Positions 48,079-60,100 of a DNA stretch of 64,000 bases are shown here, piece after piece. Origin of the DNA: Isoetes taiwanensis (Eukaryota > Streptophyta > Lycopodiopsida > Isoetales > Isoetaceae). Location: the NCBI GenBank assembly GCA_021234155.1, contig JAJEKV010000005.1:20072089-20136088 (forward strand). Reading direction: 5' to 3'. Position numbers and translations under genes: made by a program. How positions within the stretch are numbered: the first letter of the stretch is position 1; the number at the start of each line of letters is the position of its first letter. Below the pieces are notes generated by a model. That model was not told the origin of the DNA. It did not search any database and saw only the letters and a list, made by a program, of their open reading frames with translations.

Positions 48079-48162
48079 GGGTTGCCCCTAGGGGGGCAAA
48101 CCCTTGTTTATGTGGGCTTTTGGCATATCCTAGGTATATGCTGGAATATACCTAGGATGTGC
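48079..48162. other. Two adjacent perfect or near-perfect hairpins
   Basis: 48079-48103: GGTTGCCCC / GGGGCAAACC around a short loop. 48123-48162: a 17-bp stem with one G-T pair (arms with ATCCTAGGTATAT and ATATACCTAGGAT) around a 6-nt loop. They lie right at the end of SINE S4. Confidence 0.75.
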
Positions 48163-51049
48163 TGTAACTGCTAAAAACCTACTCTTACCTGTAAATGCTA
48201 GGTCGCCATTGTTGATGTGCGGCTGGTGTGGGAACTGGTTAACCGGCACCGCCACTCCGTTCAATTCTTACTCCGTTCTCTTAGTGTGGTGTGATCTTAA
48301 GGTTTGTTCGTGGATGGCATCGCTCCTTACGTTCGGCGTCATTAGTTAAACAAAGTCAACAGAGAAGACAGACTTGCAGCAAGATTATTTTTTCTTAATT
48401 AACAGTTTTTGTAAGAAGCCCTTGCTTGGTGTGCAGAGCTTCTTTAGGTTGAATCAATTAGAATGATGTTTCCTTTGAAGTAATCCGTTGTGCTTTATCA
48501 GGCCGGCATGTCTCATCACAACAAAGTGGAGATGAATATAAGCACTGGGGAGCACAATTCAACAATAATTTTCCCTCGCTAGGTATGAGCTTATGGAGCT
48601 CAGGATATGTTTCTCCCCTCTTTCATCTTTCCAAAACTTACGGACCTGTTGCTGTCCTCTCCATGCTCTTCCTATGGCGGTTGCGGCTCTGACACTGAAG
48701 CCCATTTTCTACTACACAGAGGTTGGTTGCAAAACCGAGCTCTGAAGATTTCTTCTGCATCTGGAAACCGCAGATTCTGCTCTAGATCTATGTTGTAATG
48801 GGGCAAATCTTCAACTATCTGCTCCAGCTATATGCATTCTGATTTTATTTGGTCGAATTTGCTGGATTTTGGATTGATCATTCTATTTTACGGCAAGGAA
48901 ATTTTATCCAAAGATCTAAAAGATAAGCTAAGCATAGCTTGGGAAATGCCAATGTGCTGGATAATGAGCAGGGCAACAAGCAGGTGGTGCTAAATTTCTA
49001 CAATACTTTAGGTTCTGGAGATGTAGATGGAGTAAGGGATCTTCCGGCCCAAGATTTGGAATGGTCCTTTGAGGCAATATTTGATCACGTATGCTACGAG
49101 GTTTAAATCGACTTGACTCACTTGCTTTTACTCCTAGAAAATTTTTTTTCCGATGGAAGCGATGTGTTTGCGAAGGGAGGGATAGTGATCCAAAATGGAA
49201 CATAAATTTCTTTGCATGTGCCTCTTTGTAGATCTTCTATCTTCTTCTGCAAGGCTTCCTAATGTAAGTGCTAGAAACAACTATAAAAGGCATATGTTTT
49301 AGAATAATTCATTAAGAAATGACTCAGTGGCTTTACTTTACTCGGTGGTTTCAGTGCCTAGCATTCTCAAACGCTTGAGCAAAGCTTTGTCAATATTTTT
49401 AGAAACTTGAAAGATATGGATGGATTCTAGGCTTACTGCATTTTGATCTTTTTATACAACATTCAAGAGCCATTCGTTTTCAGAGTTTGGAGGAGGAAAC
49501 CATTCTTTTGGTGCTAAAGCTTTTGCTTCTTCAATATACACTTAGAGCACGTTTTACAGCAGATGGGGCAGTCTAGGATCGATGGAGGTGGCTTTGAAGA
49601 TGGATTAATGAGGCCAAACACCTAGGTATAAAAAAGTGCAAAAAGGCATGTCTTCTGGTAAGGTTATGACCGTGCTATGCGATCTTTACACAGTGCATGG
49701 AATGCTTTATAGTAAGTTTTTGTTCTTTTGTTGGAGTCTTTCTGCTTATTCACTTCAAGTTTAAAGGCCTAGAAACAGTGCCTTTGTCTATTCTAAAGGA
49801 AAGGTTTTCCTATAAGGCAGCTATGATTTTGCCGTTATATGCGATCCAGGTTAACATAGGTCATGGTTTTTTCCAATGGTCTTTGCTGCTGCCAATAGTG
49901 TCTATCGAACATTCACCTAATGCATTGATGGATGGATTTTGTAGGCAATGACTGCTAATACAGCAAATACAGCAAGAGCTCCACCAGATATCTAAATACT
50001 GTTTATTCAAATCGGATGAAGCAGCTAAACCACTGTATTCATTTCTTGAGAAGTCCTGTAAACCATCATTCATTTAAATTGGATTTATGTCAGGATTTTG
50101 GACCATTTTGGCACTGCAACTTTTTCCCGGGTTAGTAAATTTGCATCGAGAATGTGACTTTTTTTTATAACAGCACAACATGATTGCATTAAAAATTAAA
50201 AATATTTCACATATGCATGTCGAGTTACATATTGCCAATTACTTCTCAGAATTGACCCCTAGAAATATCATAGCTTTCTTCCTCACTTCCACGAATGTTG
50301 TAACCCTAGCGGTCTTGCACAGGATGACCTTTAGGGTCCATGAAAACAAAATAGTATCTAACTCAACCCAATCATCCCCTTCAATAGGGTTTCTCTTCCA
50401 TTTCTTTGTCCAACAGGTTTCTATACCTTTCTTCCTCGCCCTTTGCATTTAAGCGGGTGCCTTTGGACACCACCACTCCACCACGAACTTTGTTCACATT
50501 ACGTCACCTACTTCTTTGCAAACCTCTGAGATGGTGTAACCCATCCACCGCAGGTATATCTCTTTTGCTCTGGTACTATAAAGTGCAAATTGATGGCAAA
50601 AGCAAGTCATCTTTCGGATCATAATCCTCCAGCCCGAGATACTTAGGCCTTCCTTTCCTAGGACCAACATAGTGTTTTTCAGCAGCCTGGAGGAGCCATG
50701 GACTTCTAGCGAATACTACTAACCACATCATCGACTTCCTCGGGTAATATCAAGTCTCTCCACCTAGTATTAGGTAGCCATCCATCTTTGAGTTCATCGA
50801 GGAGGATGTGTCTACTTGTCCCAATAATCCATGTACTGTGTCCAATAATCTATCAATGCAAGGTTGGTATCATCGGGGTTATTTTTCCAATACTTGATGT
50901 ATTGAAAATGCCGTCCCAATGTGCTTTGCAATGAATCCACCTCCGGAAAAGGCTTACGAGCTTTTGGTTGACCCCTTGGAATCTTAGGTTTACCATTTTC
51001 ATCTTAGTTGCCATATAGGTACTCCCTCATCGGCCTCCATTTATCATCT
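48163..51049. other. Intergenic; possible transposon flank, no supported gene
   Basis: Short frames at 48607-48798, 49697-49951 and 50180-50452 (+) show no domains. A T tract at 50160-50168 followed by AACATGATTGCATTAAAAATT resembles the 3' end of an L1-type element on the minus strand, but no coding part could be read. 50460-51049 probably belongs to the transposase pseudogene's downstream part, without recognisable motifs. Confidence 0.3.
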
Positions 51050-53090
51050 GAAGGTCTCATCTTCCATTGCATGATTGGCTTATTTCCCATGACCCGAGAA
51101 AGTGTCTTTGAAGAGGTCTAGATTGACCTTCCATATCAAGAGCATAACCTTCAATAAAATTCTTCCAATCGGGCACCTCTTGTATGATCAACCCTATAGG
51201 AGAAGGTGAAATGCATTCACTAAGAACTTCCATTAGTCTAGGAAGATTGGTCACAGTTTGAGATTTCAACTACGCACTATACTTCCCAAACAATGCATCC
51301 ACATCCTCATGAGTATGTCCAGGCATTAAGAACCCTAAATTCACTCTTTCAAAGACACCCACGGCTGTTAAATAAGATAGGAATGAGAACATATACCTGT
51401 TTTATTACATCCCGGCACAATTGTCAAGTTGGAGGAGAAACCTTGGTGGTAGATCTCGAGGTTGGGGACGTGAACTTGAGGCTCCAACATGTTCAGAAGC
51501 ACCTGACTTCCTAAACCTTGTCTTAGTAAACTTCTCTAAATTATTAGGCTTTCTATCCAACAATGCACTGAAGAGTGGTTGGCTACCACCTCCAGGGTTG
51601 TGGAGGTCACGAGAATAACCACTCTCATAGTTCCTCAAGCACCTCATCACACTTCCAATATGAAAATCAGGGACCATCACTCCACAATTGCAAACTAAAA
51701 TGGCCATAATAAATTGGCACCACGCCATGCACTATTGCACTGTCGGAGAGACTTGCAAAGGATAAGCTCTATTGATTTGCTTGGGTATGTAACTATCTTT
51801 GTGTGCAAACAAGTCTTGATTGATCCATCTTGTCATGTATAATACAAACATAGTTATTGGGTTCCAAACATGATAATGTTCTCCACATCCAATAAGTGGA
51901 TCTACATGATAGTTGATACATCATGTGATCTTTCATTTGCTCCCTTATCTTAGCCCTTTGGCTTGGTTGCTTGGTCTTATCAAAAATCTCTTTCAACTTA
52001 GCACACAAGTTGCACTTTGCAAAGTTGTTGAAGTGTCTATAGTGACATGCTTGAAGTGCTTGCTCCATAGTCTCTTGAAGCTGGGTTGAGATATTGCGGT
52101 ACACAGTAGTTCTCGAAGCAAAGCATTCACTTCCTCAATATGCTCTTAAGTACAATGGGATGGCAATCTCTTCTCGACAACTATTTTTCCCTATTGATCT
52201 TTCCTACTTTTATGTGGCATATTCTCGACATTGAATTCAACATATTTTTCAAAAACCTCCCTAGCAGCCGGGATCCTAGAAGTTGGCCTCAACATGCCAT
52301 TATTTCCATGTAATGCAATTTTACTCCCCTTTGCATGACTTGCTTGCCAAGTTTGCCAAGATGAAATTGGAATGTCATGAATATGTATCCATGCAACTTT
52401 ATATATCCATATCCCTAGCGATTGGGTATTTTTTTTTTTTGGAAATTGTTCATCTTGAAGTGCAAGCTCATGAATGGAGTACATGTAAGTCCTCCTCTCA
52501 TCACAAGTATACTCTTGGAGGTGGCTCTTGCTTCCACCAATTCATCAATTTCAAACTTAGAACACAATTAGCCCAACAACATTCCATTCCCCTTACCTTA
52601 GTCGGGAGCTTCACGTGAACAATCACTACTTGACTTGGACCTCTTGCTAGGATAATGTTTCACCACCCAGGTGTGCCCTCTTCTCTGAAAAATGTGGTTG
52701 CGGCAGCTATTGGAGGTGCATTAAGAAAATCGATGTCATCCACAACCTCTGGCTCGGTAAAGAAATTCTCCTATAAACTCAATGCGGGGCTATAGGCCAT
52801 GGCATGACGCATGGAACCTCAATTGTTTAATAAAGCGATTGCAATCACGGTGATTTGATCATTTTTCCTTCCATTTTTCCTCTAAACTTGTTATGGCCAC
52901 ACCCACTTTATCCTCTCTAACCTTTCATCATTGTGACTGGATAGGATCGCTAGTATGATAGTTCCTTCACCTACTAGCTCCTTATTGCATTGGTGCTCCA
53001 CTTTCACCTTCTTATTCTTCCAATCCAACCTACTGTAGAGGACAATTTGCTTAGTAGTCTCAGCCTCAACACCCTTTGGGAGGTCCACAA
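51050..53090 (-). pseudogene. DUF7869-like transposase relic
   Basis: In minus-strand order: 53088-52891 (no motif); 52484-52191 (no motif); 52104-51793 with FNNFAKCNLCAKLKEIFDK, REQMKDHMMYQ and IIHDKMDQS; 51728-51420 with FHIGSVMRCLRNYESGYS and PPRFLLQLDNCAGM; then in the next phase RYMFSFLSYLTAVGVFERVN and GHTHEDVDALFGKYS; then LKSQTVTNLPRLMEVL (51269-51057). The run C-x2-C...DGMDQSK-like / LDNC / GHTHEDVDALFG is typical of the DUF7869 family. These are RNase H-like proteins abundant in some plants, algae and animals and thought to be transposon-borne (from memory). Several frameshifts and stops are present, and no TIRs were found. Confidence 0.7.
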
Positions 53091-53671
53091 CATTGACCTA
53101 CAAGAACAATGTTTACAATGGGGTAACAATATGATAAGAACATGTGGTAACAATCTTGAAACATGTTGGAGGGATAGGCATTACATTTTTACCCTTTTTA
53201 GGATCCACACGCTTCACCTATATAAAGTGAAATGTCTTAATATTAGTCAGAAAAAAGGACAAAGTAATTTTGAGAACCGATTAAAGGGAACTTTAAGAAA
53301 TACCAAGAAAACCATTAAATGGACAAATATATGTTGTAAGTGCAGCCAAAAATAGGTTGTAAGTATATAGCTTTCGGTATTGAGTAATTATTGCAAAATT
53401 AATGGTAACATAGGGTGTATGCTAGTAGTACTAATAAGGTAAGTATAGGTGGTGAATCTAGATGGGCCAAAGTTGGTTGTAAAACATAGCTGGGGTCTAG
53501 GTAATTATACAAAATTAATGAAAACATAGGTTTTAAGTATAGGCTGACATGTGGGTAATTCTATATGAGAATTATGATAACCTAGAAGTAATTAATTCAA
53601 TAGAAGTAATGATAGGTAATTAGGTATATGATATAAATCTTGTATGATGTGATGGAATCATAATTACAACC

Positions 53672-54345
53672 CGCCCTATAAGAAACCCTCCATTCTTTCA
53701 ACCGCCAATCCTTTCTTCCATCTAGCGCCAATCCTTTCTTCCTTTCTTCCTTCTACCATGGTGAGCCATCTTTGCCCGCCTCGTCCCGCTCCATCCGGGA
53801 CTCAGCCTCCCGAGAGGCGAAGAGGCGAAAAAAAATCGATAAAGAAATCCATTCCCCCCTCCAGGTGAGATGCTTGGCCCCTTGGTGCTCTCCTCACCAC
53901 AGGTCGGGATAATTGCAAGGAGTTATTTCTTCAGAGGGCAAGCTTTGCGGGAAAAGATTATCGAGCACCCGAGACCGGCAGCCCGAGTCCCCATACTCCC
54001 CTTGATTGGGGTGAGGAGATGGAGAGCGAGATTGAGAAATAAGAAGAAATGGAGGAAGCGGATGAAGAATGGCGGGAAGAATTAGAAGAAAAAAAGCGGT
54101 GATTGTGGGCGCCCTCTCCTCCCTCAGATGATGAAGATGTTGCCGAAGACATCGGCGAGGATGGCGGATGAAAGCTCAGAGGAAGAAGAGGAGGAGGAAG
54201 AAGAGGAGGAGGTAGAGGGCTGATTTTTTTTTTTTTTTTATTTAGTTTTTGGTTCGGAAGAAGCGAGCTAGGCATCTCCTTAAACTGCCTAGAACTTACG
54301 TAATTTTGTAACACGGAGTTGGGCAACTCTAATAAAGGCCTTATG
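53672..54345 (+). pseudogene. Small acidic-protein locus with promoter, intron and poly(A) signal
   Basis: CTATAAGAAA (about 53677) is followed by a CT-rich leader and ATG at 53758 in good context (ACCATGG). Exon 1 codes about 37 residues (basic, Pro-rich: PPRPAPSGTQPPERRRGEKK) and ends at the donor CCAG|GTGAGA (53863). The next open segment (about 53935-54101) reads GKDYRAPETGSPSPHTPLDW, EEMESEIEK, a TAA, then EEMEEADEEWREELEEKKR and TGA. A further piece gives SDDEDVAEDIGEDGG and, one phase over, ESSEEEEEE. CTAATAAAGG at 54330 is a likely poly(A) signal. Exon joining as I read it needs one stop to be ignored and a frameshift, so either the model is incomplete or the gene is broken. Family not recognised. 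Confidence 0.45.
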
Positions 54346-54585
54346 TAAACTTTTTTCAATGGCAATACAAAGTTCTTGGCGCAATATGTTTCTTTAGTTT
54401 CTACTCTAACTTGAAAGCGTAATTCTGCGCCCGGTTGTTTTGAATTCAGCATCTCTAATAAAAGGCCTTATGTAAAATTTTCAATGGCAATACAAGGATT
54501 AATGGTACAATATATTTCTTTGGTGTCAACTCTAAGCTTGAAAGCATAAGCGTAATTTCTTGAAACTTGTTTTGAATTACGGCTC
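54329..54585 (+). repeat. Tandem duplication of a 3'-UTR segment, about 128-bp unit
   Basis: CTCTAATAAAGGCCTTATG to TTGTTTTGAATT occurs twice in a row (about 54328-54455 and 54456-54585), including the poly(A)-signal-like AATAAA and the TCAATGGCAATACAA block. Confidence 0.8.
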
Positions 54586-54610
54586 TTTCATTCTTAATTT
54601 TGAGAGAGCT

Positions 54611-54805
54611 GAAGTGAGATCACGCCAGGTGAAAAATATGTTTATGTACAAAATGTTTAAATTGTCAAGCGGTCCAATACACGCTGGCGTGAATTACACC
54701 ACCGCGATAATTAGCTTTATATGCGTTCCGCCCGGCGTGTATTGGACTACACAATGTAAACATTTTGCACACAAACATATTTCGGCGCTGGCGTGATTTC
54801 ACTTC
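54611..54805. mobile_element. Foldback (MITE-like) element with about 75-bp inverted arms
   Basis: The left arm starts GAAGTGAGATCACGCC and the right arm ends GGCGTGATTTCACTTC. Between them both arms share AATATGTTT(A/G)TGT(A/G)CAAAATG and CCAATACACGC. The centre (about 54690-54730) is AT-rich. No coding capacity. Confidence 0.75.
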
Positions 54806-54950
54806 TATGAACAGTTAGACCTGAATTAGTAAACGGCACCATGCTCTGCAAACCTGGAAATGAATCACAATTGATTGTAACTATGCTTTGCTTTTTTTTA
54901 AATAAGCTCCAGACCTTTTTACTCTCTTTACGTTGTTCCTGTTTTTATAT

Positions 54951-55004
54951 ATCTAAAGTGTCCCCTAAAATGAGCGAGCGATCTCATCGAGGGGCACTTT
55001 AGAT
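54951..55004. other. Near-perfect 54-nt hairpin
   Basis: ATCTAAAGTG(T)CCCCT pairs with AGGGGCACTTTAGAT with one bulged T; inside, ATGAG/CTCAT extends the stem. Could be a tiny foldback element or a small-RNA precursor. Confidence 0.7.
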
Positions 55005-55108
55005 ACCCCTACTTTCAGGAGAAGCAAAAGAGACTAAGCCAGCCTGGATCTTGTTTCATGTCGGGCTTACTCCCTTCTCGAGTTTCCTGCTTGATCTATC
55101 TAATTCGA

Positions 55109-55226
55109 TCTTTCATTCTTAATTTTGAGAGAGCTGAAGTGAGATCACGCCGGTATGAAAATATGTTTGTGTACAAAATGTTTAAATTGTCAAGCAGTCC
55201 AATACACGCCTGGCGTGAATTACACA
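55109..55226 (+). repeat. Second copy of the foldback element's left half
   Basis: Direct repeat of 54584-54699 (starting TCTTTCATTCTTAATTTTGA and ending GGCGTGAATTACAC), without the right arm. Open frames in both copies read similar peptides, but this follows from the repeat itself. Confidence 0.75.
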
Positions 55227-56290
55227 CAGTAATTAGCATGGCATTTAAATTACAACTGAATGGTATTAGCTCATGGCCGTGCTATGGAGGGGCTTGAAAT
55301 GGAAAATGCTAAGCTGATAATTAGAGTTGCAGACCTCGAAGCTGCACTATATTATTTGCCAGAATCTTGTATGCCAGTTTATCTTTTTTCAACAGCATTT
55401 GAGACTATTGTGCCAGCATTTGAGACTACTGAGGAACAACACACAGATTAATAACACCTAGATAAATAACACACAGATGTAATTAAAACAATGTAAAGAA
55501 TGCCATGTAAAGAATATCCCATCCATGTAAAGAAAACATTGTTTTTTGAATTCCTGAATGCTCTGGTCTGCAGGCCTTATATTTTTGCAATAATGAATGA
55601 ATGGTCTGGCATGCAAGCCTTTTAATTTCATACATATGGCCAGAATCGGTTTGTGCATTTTAGTATGAGCACTCAATCTTCCTCTATGTCTTCCAAGAAT
55701 ATGAAACTCACCTTCTTTAAAAAGCGAATTCACGGGCCATGCAACAAAGGTTCGATGCTTTCACCTTTGTGTCTCCATCGGGATGCCTTACGGGTAATGC
55801 TTAATCGTTGAAATAGGCGGTTACTAGAATCTTCACATGATCATTTTCAAGAGGAACTCCATGGCGGTTGCTTCGGATCGTGATTCTATCTTGCAATTTC
55901 CCACCCTCCTCTTCAAATTAAATTAAATTCGACATGTAGCATTCTTCCCCAACAGCTGTTCAATGTCGCAAGATCGTGGGATTAATTTGGAGCTTGGGTT
56001 CGGAAGAGTAGATGAACTTACATGAAGGCGCTTTCGACATCATCCGGTAGCACTTCTTCCATTCTTCTTCTTTCGAGTTCTTCTGTTCTTCCAAGTTCTT
56101 TCGAGTTCGAATGACAAGAAAGGCTGGCGGCAAGATTAGGTGGTAGTTTCAAATTATCCGTTAATTGTCTTTGCTTTTCTAGCCGCCGGAGTGAAATCTA
56201 ATTATGGGATTTGACAATGCGGCCCGATTAATAGAGCCATTTACTTTCGTCTGATCGCGTCCGTCCATTAGGCCCAATCGTAAGATTGCT
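55227..56290. other. No gene recognised
   Basis: Short frames without domains. Contains CATTTGAGACTA(T/C)TG(T/A) repeated at about 55396 and 55417, and AATGTAAAGAAT repeats at 55490-55530. Confidence 0.3.
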
Positions 56291-56480
56291 AACCGTCGAT
56301 TAAAAAGTCGATCCGCGAAATTTAAATATCCGCTCCCTTCTATCCGGACCGTCGATTAGAAGTCGATCCATGATATTTTAATAACCGCTAAACTTTTATC
56401 GGACCGTCGATGAAAAGTCGATCCGAATGAAACCCCGTCGATCTAAAGCCGACCTAATCGTCTTATGCAAATCTATATAA
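56291..56480 (+). promoter_or_regulatory. Promoter-like array: four GTCGAT repeats plus TATA box
   Basis: ACCGTCGAT(T/G)..AAGTCGATCC occurs at 56291, 56348 and 56403, with a weaker copy at 56433. Each holds two GTCGAT half-sites. TATATAA follows at 56474-56480. This is a strong-looking enhancer-plus-TATA layout pointing right, into the decayed coding region. Confidence 0.5.
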
Positions 56481-57179
56481 GTTTTGAATTCCATTTCTTG
56501 CTTTTGATTGTCGACTTGCTCAGAGGCGGCTCAAGAACTCCTAGGGCTCGGGGAACTCAAGAACTTCAGAAGGCGCTCAAGATCATCAGCGAAGATCTTG
56601 CCCAAAGGTCGTCTTTGCTCCAAACTCGGGCAGGCATGAGAGAAGATGCTCAAAGGTCGATTATTGTCATCATTACATTGTTCATTACTTTCTGTGTTAT
56701 TCATTCATTGTTCATTGCTCTTTTATTTACGTACTTAGCATTGACTTAAATTTCTATAGTTTGCTCCCTCTATCATTTCTTTAGCTGCTCATTTCTGCGT
56801 GACTTGTATTTGCATCGCATAATAAATGTCCTTCTGTGTTAAATTGTCCTGCTTTCGTGATTAAGCGCTATGTCTATAATTTGTAAAGTAGTATGACCGT
56901 GTTTAGTTGGCCTCGCCTTCCATTGTGTGGGGCATCTTTGTAATTAGCACATTATGAGTGCATATGCATGGCGGGGACGTATGCCATTCGGTTGCTTTAG
57001 CTGGCGAATTGATGACCACCAAATCGCTAAGCGTGTATTGCACCGTCGTTTGCGGGGAAGAAGAGACAAAACGAATGGCCGATCGTTCCTACACCTCCTC
57101 CTAAGAAAGCAAGAGGCTCGGAAGATACTCCAGCGAGCTCCGGCTCCGTAAGAAGGAAAGCCCAATGAGGGCCTTGTAT

Positions 57180-60100
57180 CCTATGCATTGTCGATGGATG
57201 ATAGCGGATCCATTATCGGGCGAACCACGGATCCTCCATGCCTCGAGGAGAAGATGGATGATAGTGCCGAGTGGTATGTTGATGTAGGCAAAACAAATGG
57301 TAAAAGGTGGATCTTGTGTTACACTCGAGAAAGAAAGAGGCCGATCTTATGAAGAAACAAGGTATTCTTATCACTTGTGAGGAGGCGGGGATGACATCGT
57401 TGCCAACTCCTAGTGGAGGTTGTGAAGAACCACAAGAAAGATCTCGTCCAGTTACACATGCGGGGCAAAAACTGCTTTCAAAGATGGTGCGATGAAGAAG
57501 GGCGTGAGTGTTGAGTCATGTTTCAAAATGCGGATGGCCTCAAAATCATCCTCAATCCGGTTTCTATTAGTGAAGGGGTGTCTGCGGTGAGGAGAGCTTT
57601 GCGAGGACCTTCTCAAGTTACTACCGGAGGAGATGAAGCATCAAAATGATATCGGGGATGTGCTAAGATTGCTTTGGACTTAGGAAAGGACATCCCATTT
57701 TTAGCAGTTGATGGCATTTTGGCGAAAATGACTCAAAAAGAAATTGCAGTGGAGGCAATGAGTAGGCTAGTCAAGTATCTGGAGACAACTACCCACTTGG
57801 CCAATCTTTTACACATCCCATCCATGTTGACCGTCTGGTGAGATCACATAAGTCAAGTCTTGTTAGCGGGAGGTATGACCACGAGCATGCAAGAGAAATA
57901 TTGAGGGCGATGGTGAGGAATCGAGCCAAGTTCCTATGCCGTGAGGCGTGCTTCCTTGGGATAAGAAAAATGATGCTCCACTCCGATGGACAACACTAGA
58001 AAGAGCTAACCGTGGAGAACCCTAATGTATGCTTCCTTATTATTGGCCGGACAACATTCTATTGAGGCACAACGATCCCTATCCAACCGGGCTAAGCAAA
58101 CCCGGACAAACAATGTATACGCTACATTACAACCACCGGGGAGGTGTCGGTTTCTAAGCCCCCATGAAGGACGAAATGCAACATTGCCGAAATGTCTTTC
58201 TTTATAAAGGTTAGTATATTTGGTGGAATAGAGTCGGATATATCAAGTAGCAATAACGATGGTAAGTAGGTCCGGCGTTTGTCAAAGCGTGCCAATTCCG
58301 CTGGCGTGAATTCATCTTTGCCAATTGGCGCTTGGGTGTATTCGTCCATGGTGTTGTCGGCATGAATACGTCGGTATGAATTGCCAATGGCGCATTTTCA
58401 TCAGGCGGGCGAATACGCCCGGTAGCGAATGCAGCATGGCTTGCCAATTCACTGGCGTGTATTCATCTTTGCCTATTCATCGGACGAATACACCCCTGTG
58501 GCCCTTAGCCGCTGGCGTGTATTCATCTTTTGCCAATTCGCGCTGGCGTGTATTACGTCTATGCGAAATGTCGGGATGAATACACGCCCGGTAGCGGTTA
58601 ACTAACATCGTCACGCCTTTGGCGTTTCTGATTATCCTATTTGCTTGATCTAAAAGCGGTTAACTTTTGTATGCCACCGCTCATATTGGGTGACATGCTT
58701 TCCTTACGTGTCAGCCCTTACGTGGAACAACTCCGTCATGCCCATGACAATGGATAGAATATGGAAGACCCACGCAAACAAAGCGGGGAGGAGCGAAGTC
58801 GAGGAGTTTAAGGCATTGGAAAAAGAGGAAGGGAGGGATAAAACCAAGCGGGCGGCGTCGGCGGCTTCGGAGGTCCCATAGGATGCCTACAATATCATCT
58901 ACGCTAAGGGCGAAGTGCAGGCGAAGTGGAGCGAGTTACAGGATGCTTATGCTTTCGAAGCTTGACTACCGGACCCAATGGGACGAGTGCCTCCTCAAGA
59001 TACTTCAATATTTGATCTCAAGACTACCGAGATGAGGAAAGTACGGGGCCTCCAAGATGATGAAATCATTTGGTTGTTAAATAATTGCATAAACAAAGAA
59101 GTTACGTACAAGAAGGCTTCTTGATTAAGGACAAAATGTCCTTCATTGATTGTTACACTCATATAAAGAACATCACGAGTTATGAAGGTAGCGGTTGGTG
59201 AAGAACTTGAAGCTATCTGGTGATGTAACATTATGCGAAATTCGACTGCTAGACAAGTATGGCGTGTCTGTGATGACATCAAAAAATACGTCTTTTGGTC
59301 TAAGGAATTTCTGCAAAACGAGAAATCAAAGAACCAACAACACACCTCAAAGCTATCGATAAGGTGATGGCTGAGCTCAGAAGAAAGGTTGCCCGTCTGA
59401 AAGATGTTGGTGGTGACTTACGCACTCAATACCTGGTCTCTCTGGCTATAAAGGTCTCCTACCCGATACAACAATAGGCCCTCGTAATATTTCTCATTTG
59501 TATTGGATAGCGGGACTGCAAAAGGAGAGAAGGGATGACTCAACGAGTACAACAGTTTTTTAGTAGCTGCATAGGCTTAACAACTTCGAAAAACTCTTTA
59601 CTATTGTCATCATATGCCCCCGGAGAGCCTCATATGCATGCTTTGGTGGCTTCATCGACTTGGAATGCCTAAAAGGTCGTTAGGGAAGGCTCTCTTCTCT
59701 TTGAGACAAAGGATCTTGATTTGAGGATGCGGTATAAAAGCGCTTGTATAATCTTCATAATGATATCCCTTGTGCGAGATGACGACTATGAGGTAGCTAA
59801 GAGCAAAGGGGCATCGGATAAAGGTGCATGGCAGTGTTTTCTTCTGGATGAACCCAACTTGAAAAATGTCTTCTACAAAGCAGATGATGAGGATGAAGCA
59901 AATGAATGCGAGGAATTTGATGTTCCTAACCTCTACAAAAGACATCACTCTGGAATTGCGACAAAAGAAAAGGACCCTTGAATAAACATGGGTTTTGCAA
60001 TCAATCGGCAAGCTATCTTGTTGAGGCATTTGCACCACTTGATACCACTTAGCGTGAATTGCATGTTGGAGGGTATATTGGTAGAGGGCCACGAAGACAT

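Noticed and set aside
54560-55297. Two similar peptides (about 78 codons each) as a small gene family
   Set aside because: The similarity comes from the direct repeat and foldback arms at DNA level. The frames have no codon-level constraint and run into the inverted arm.
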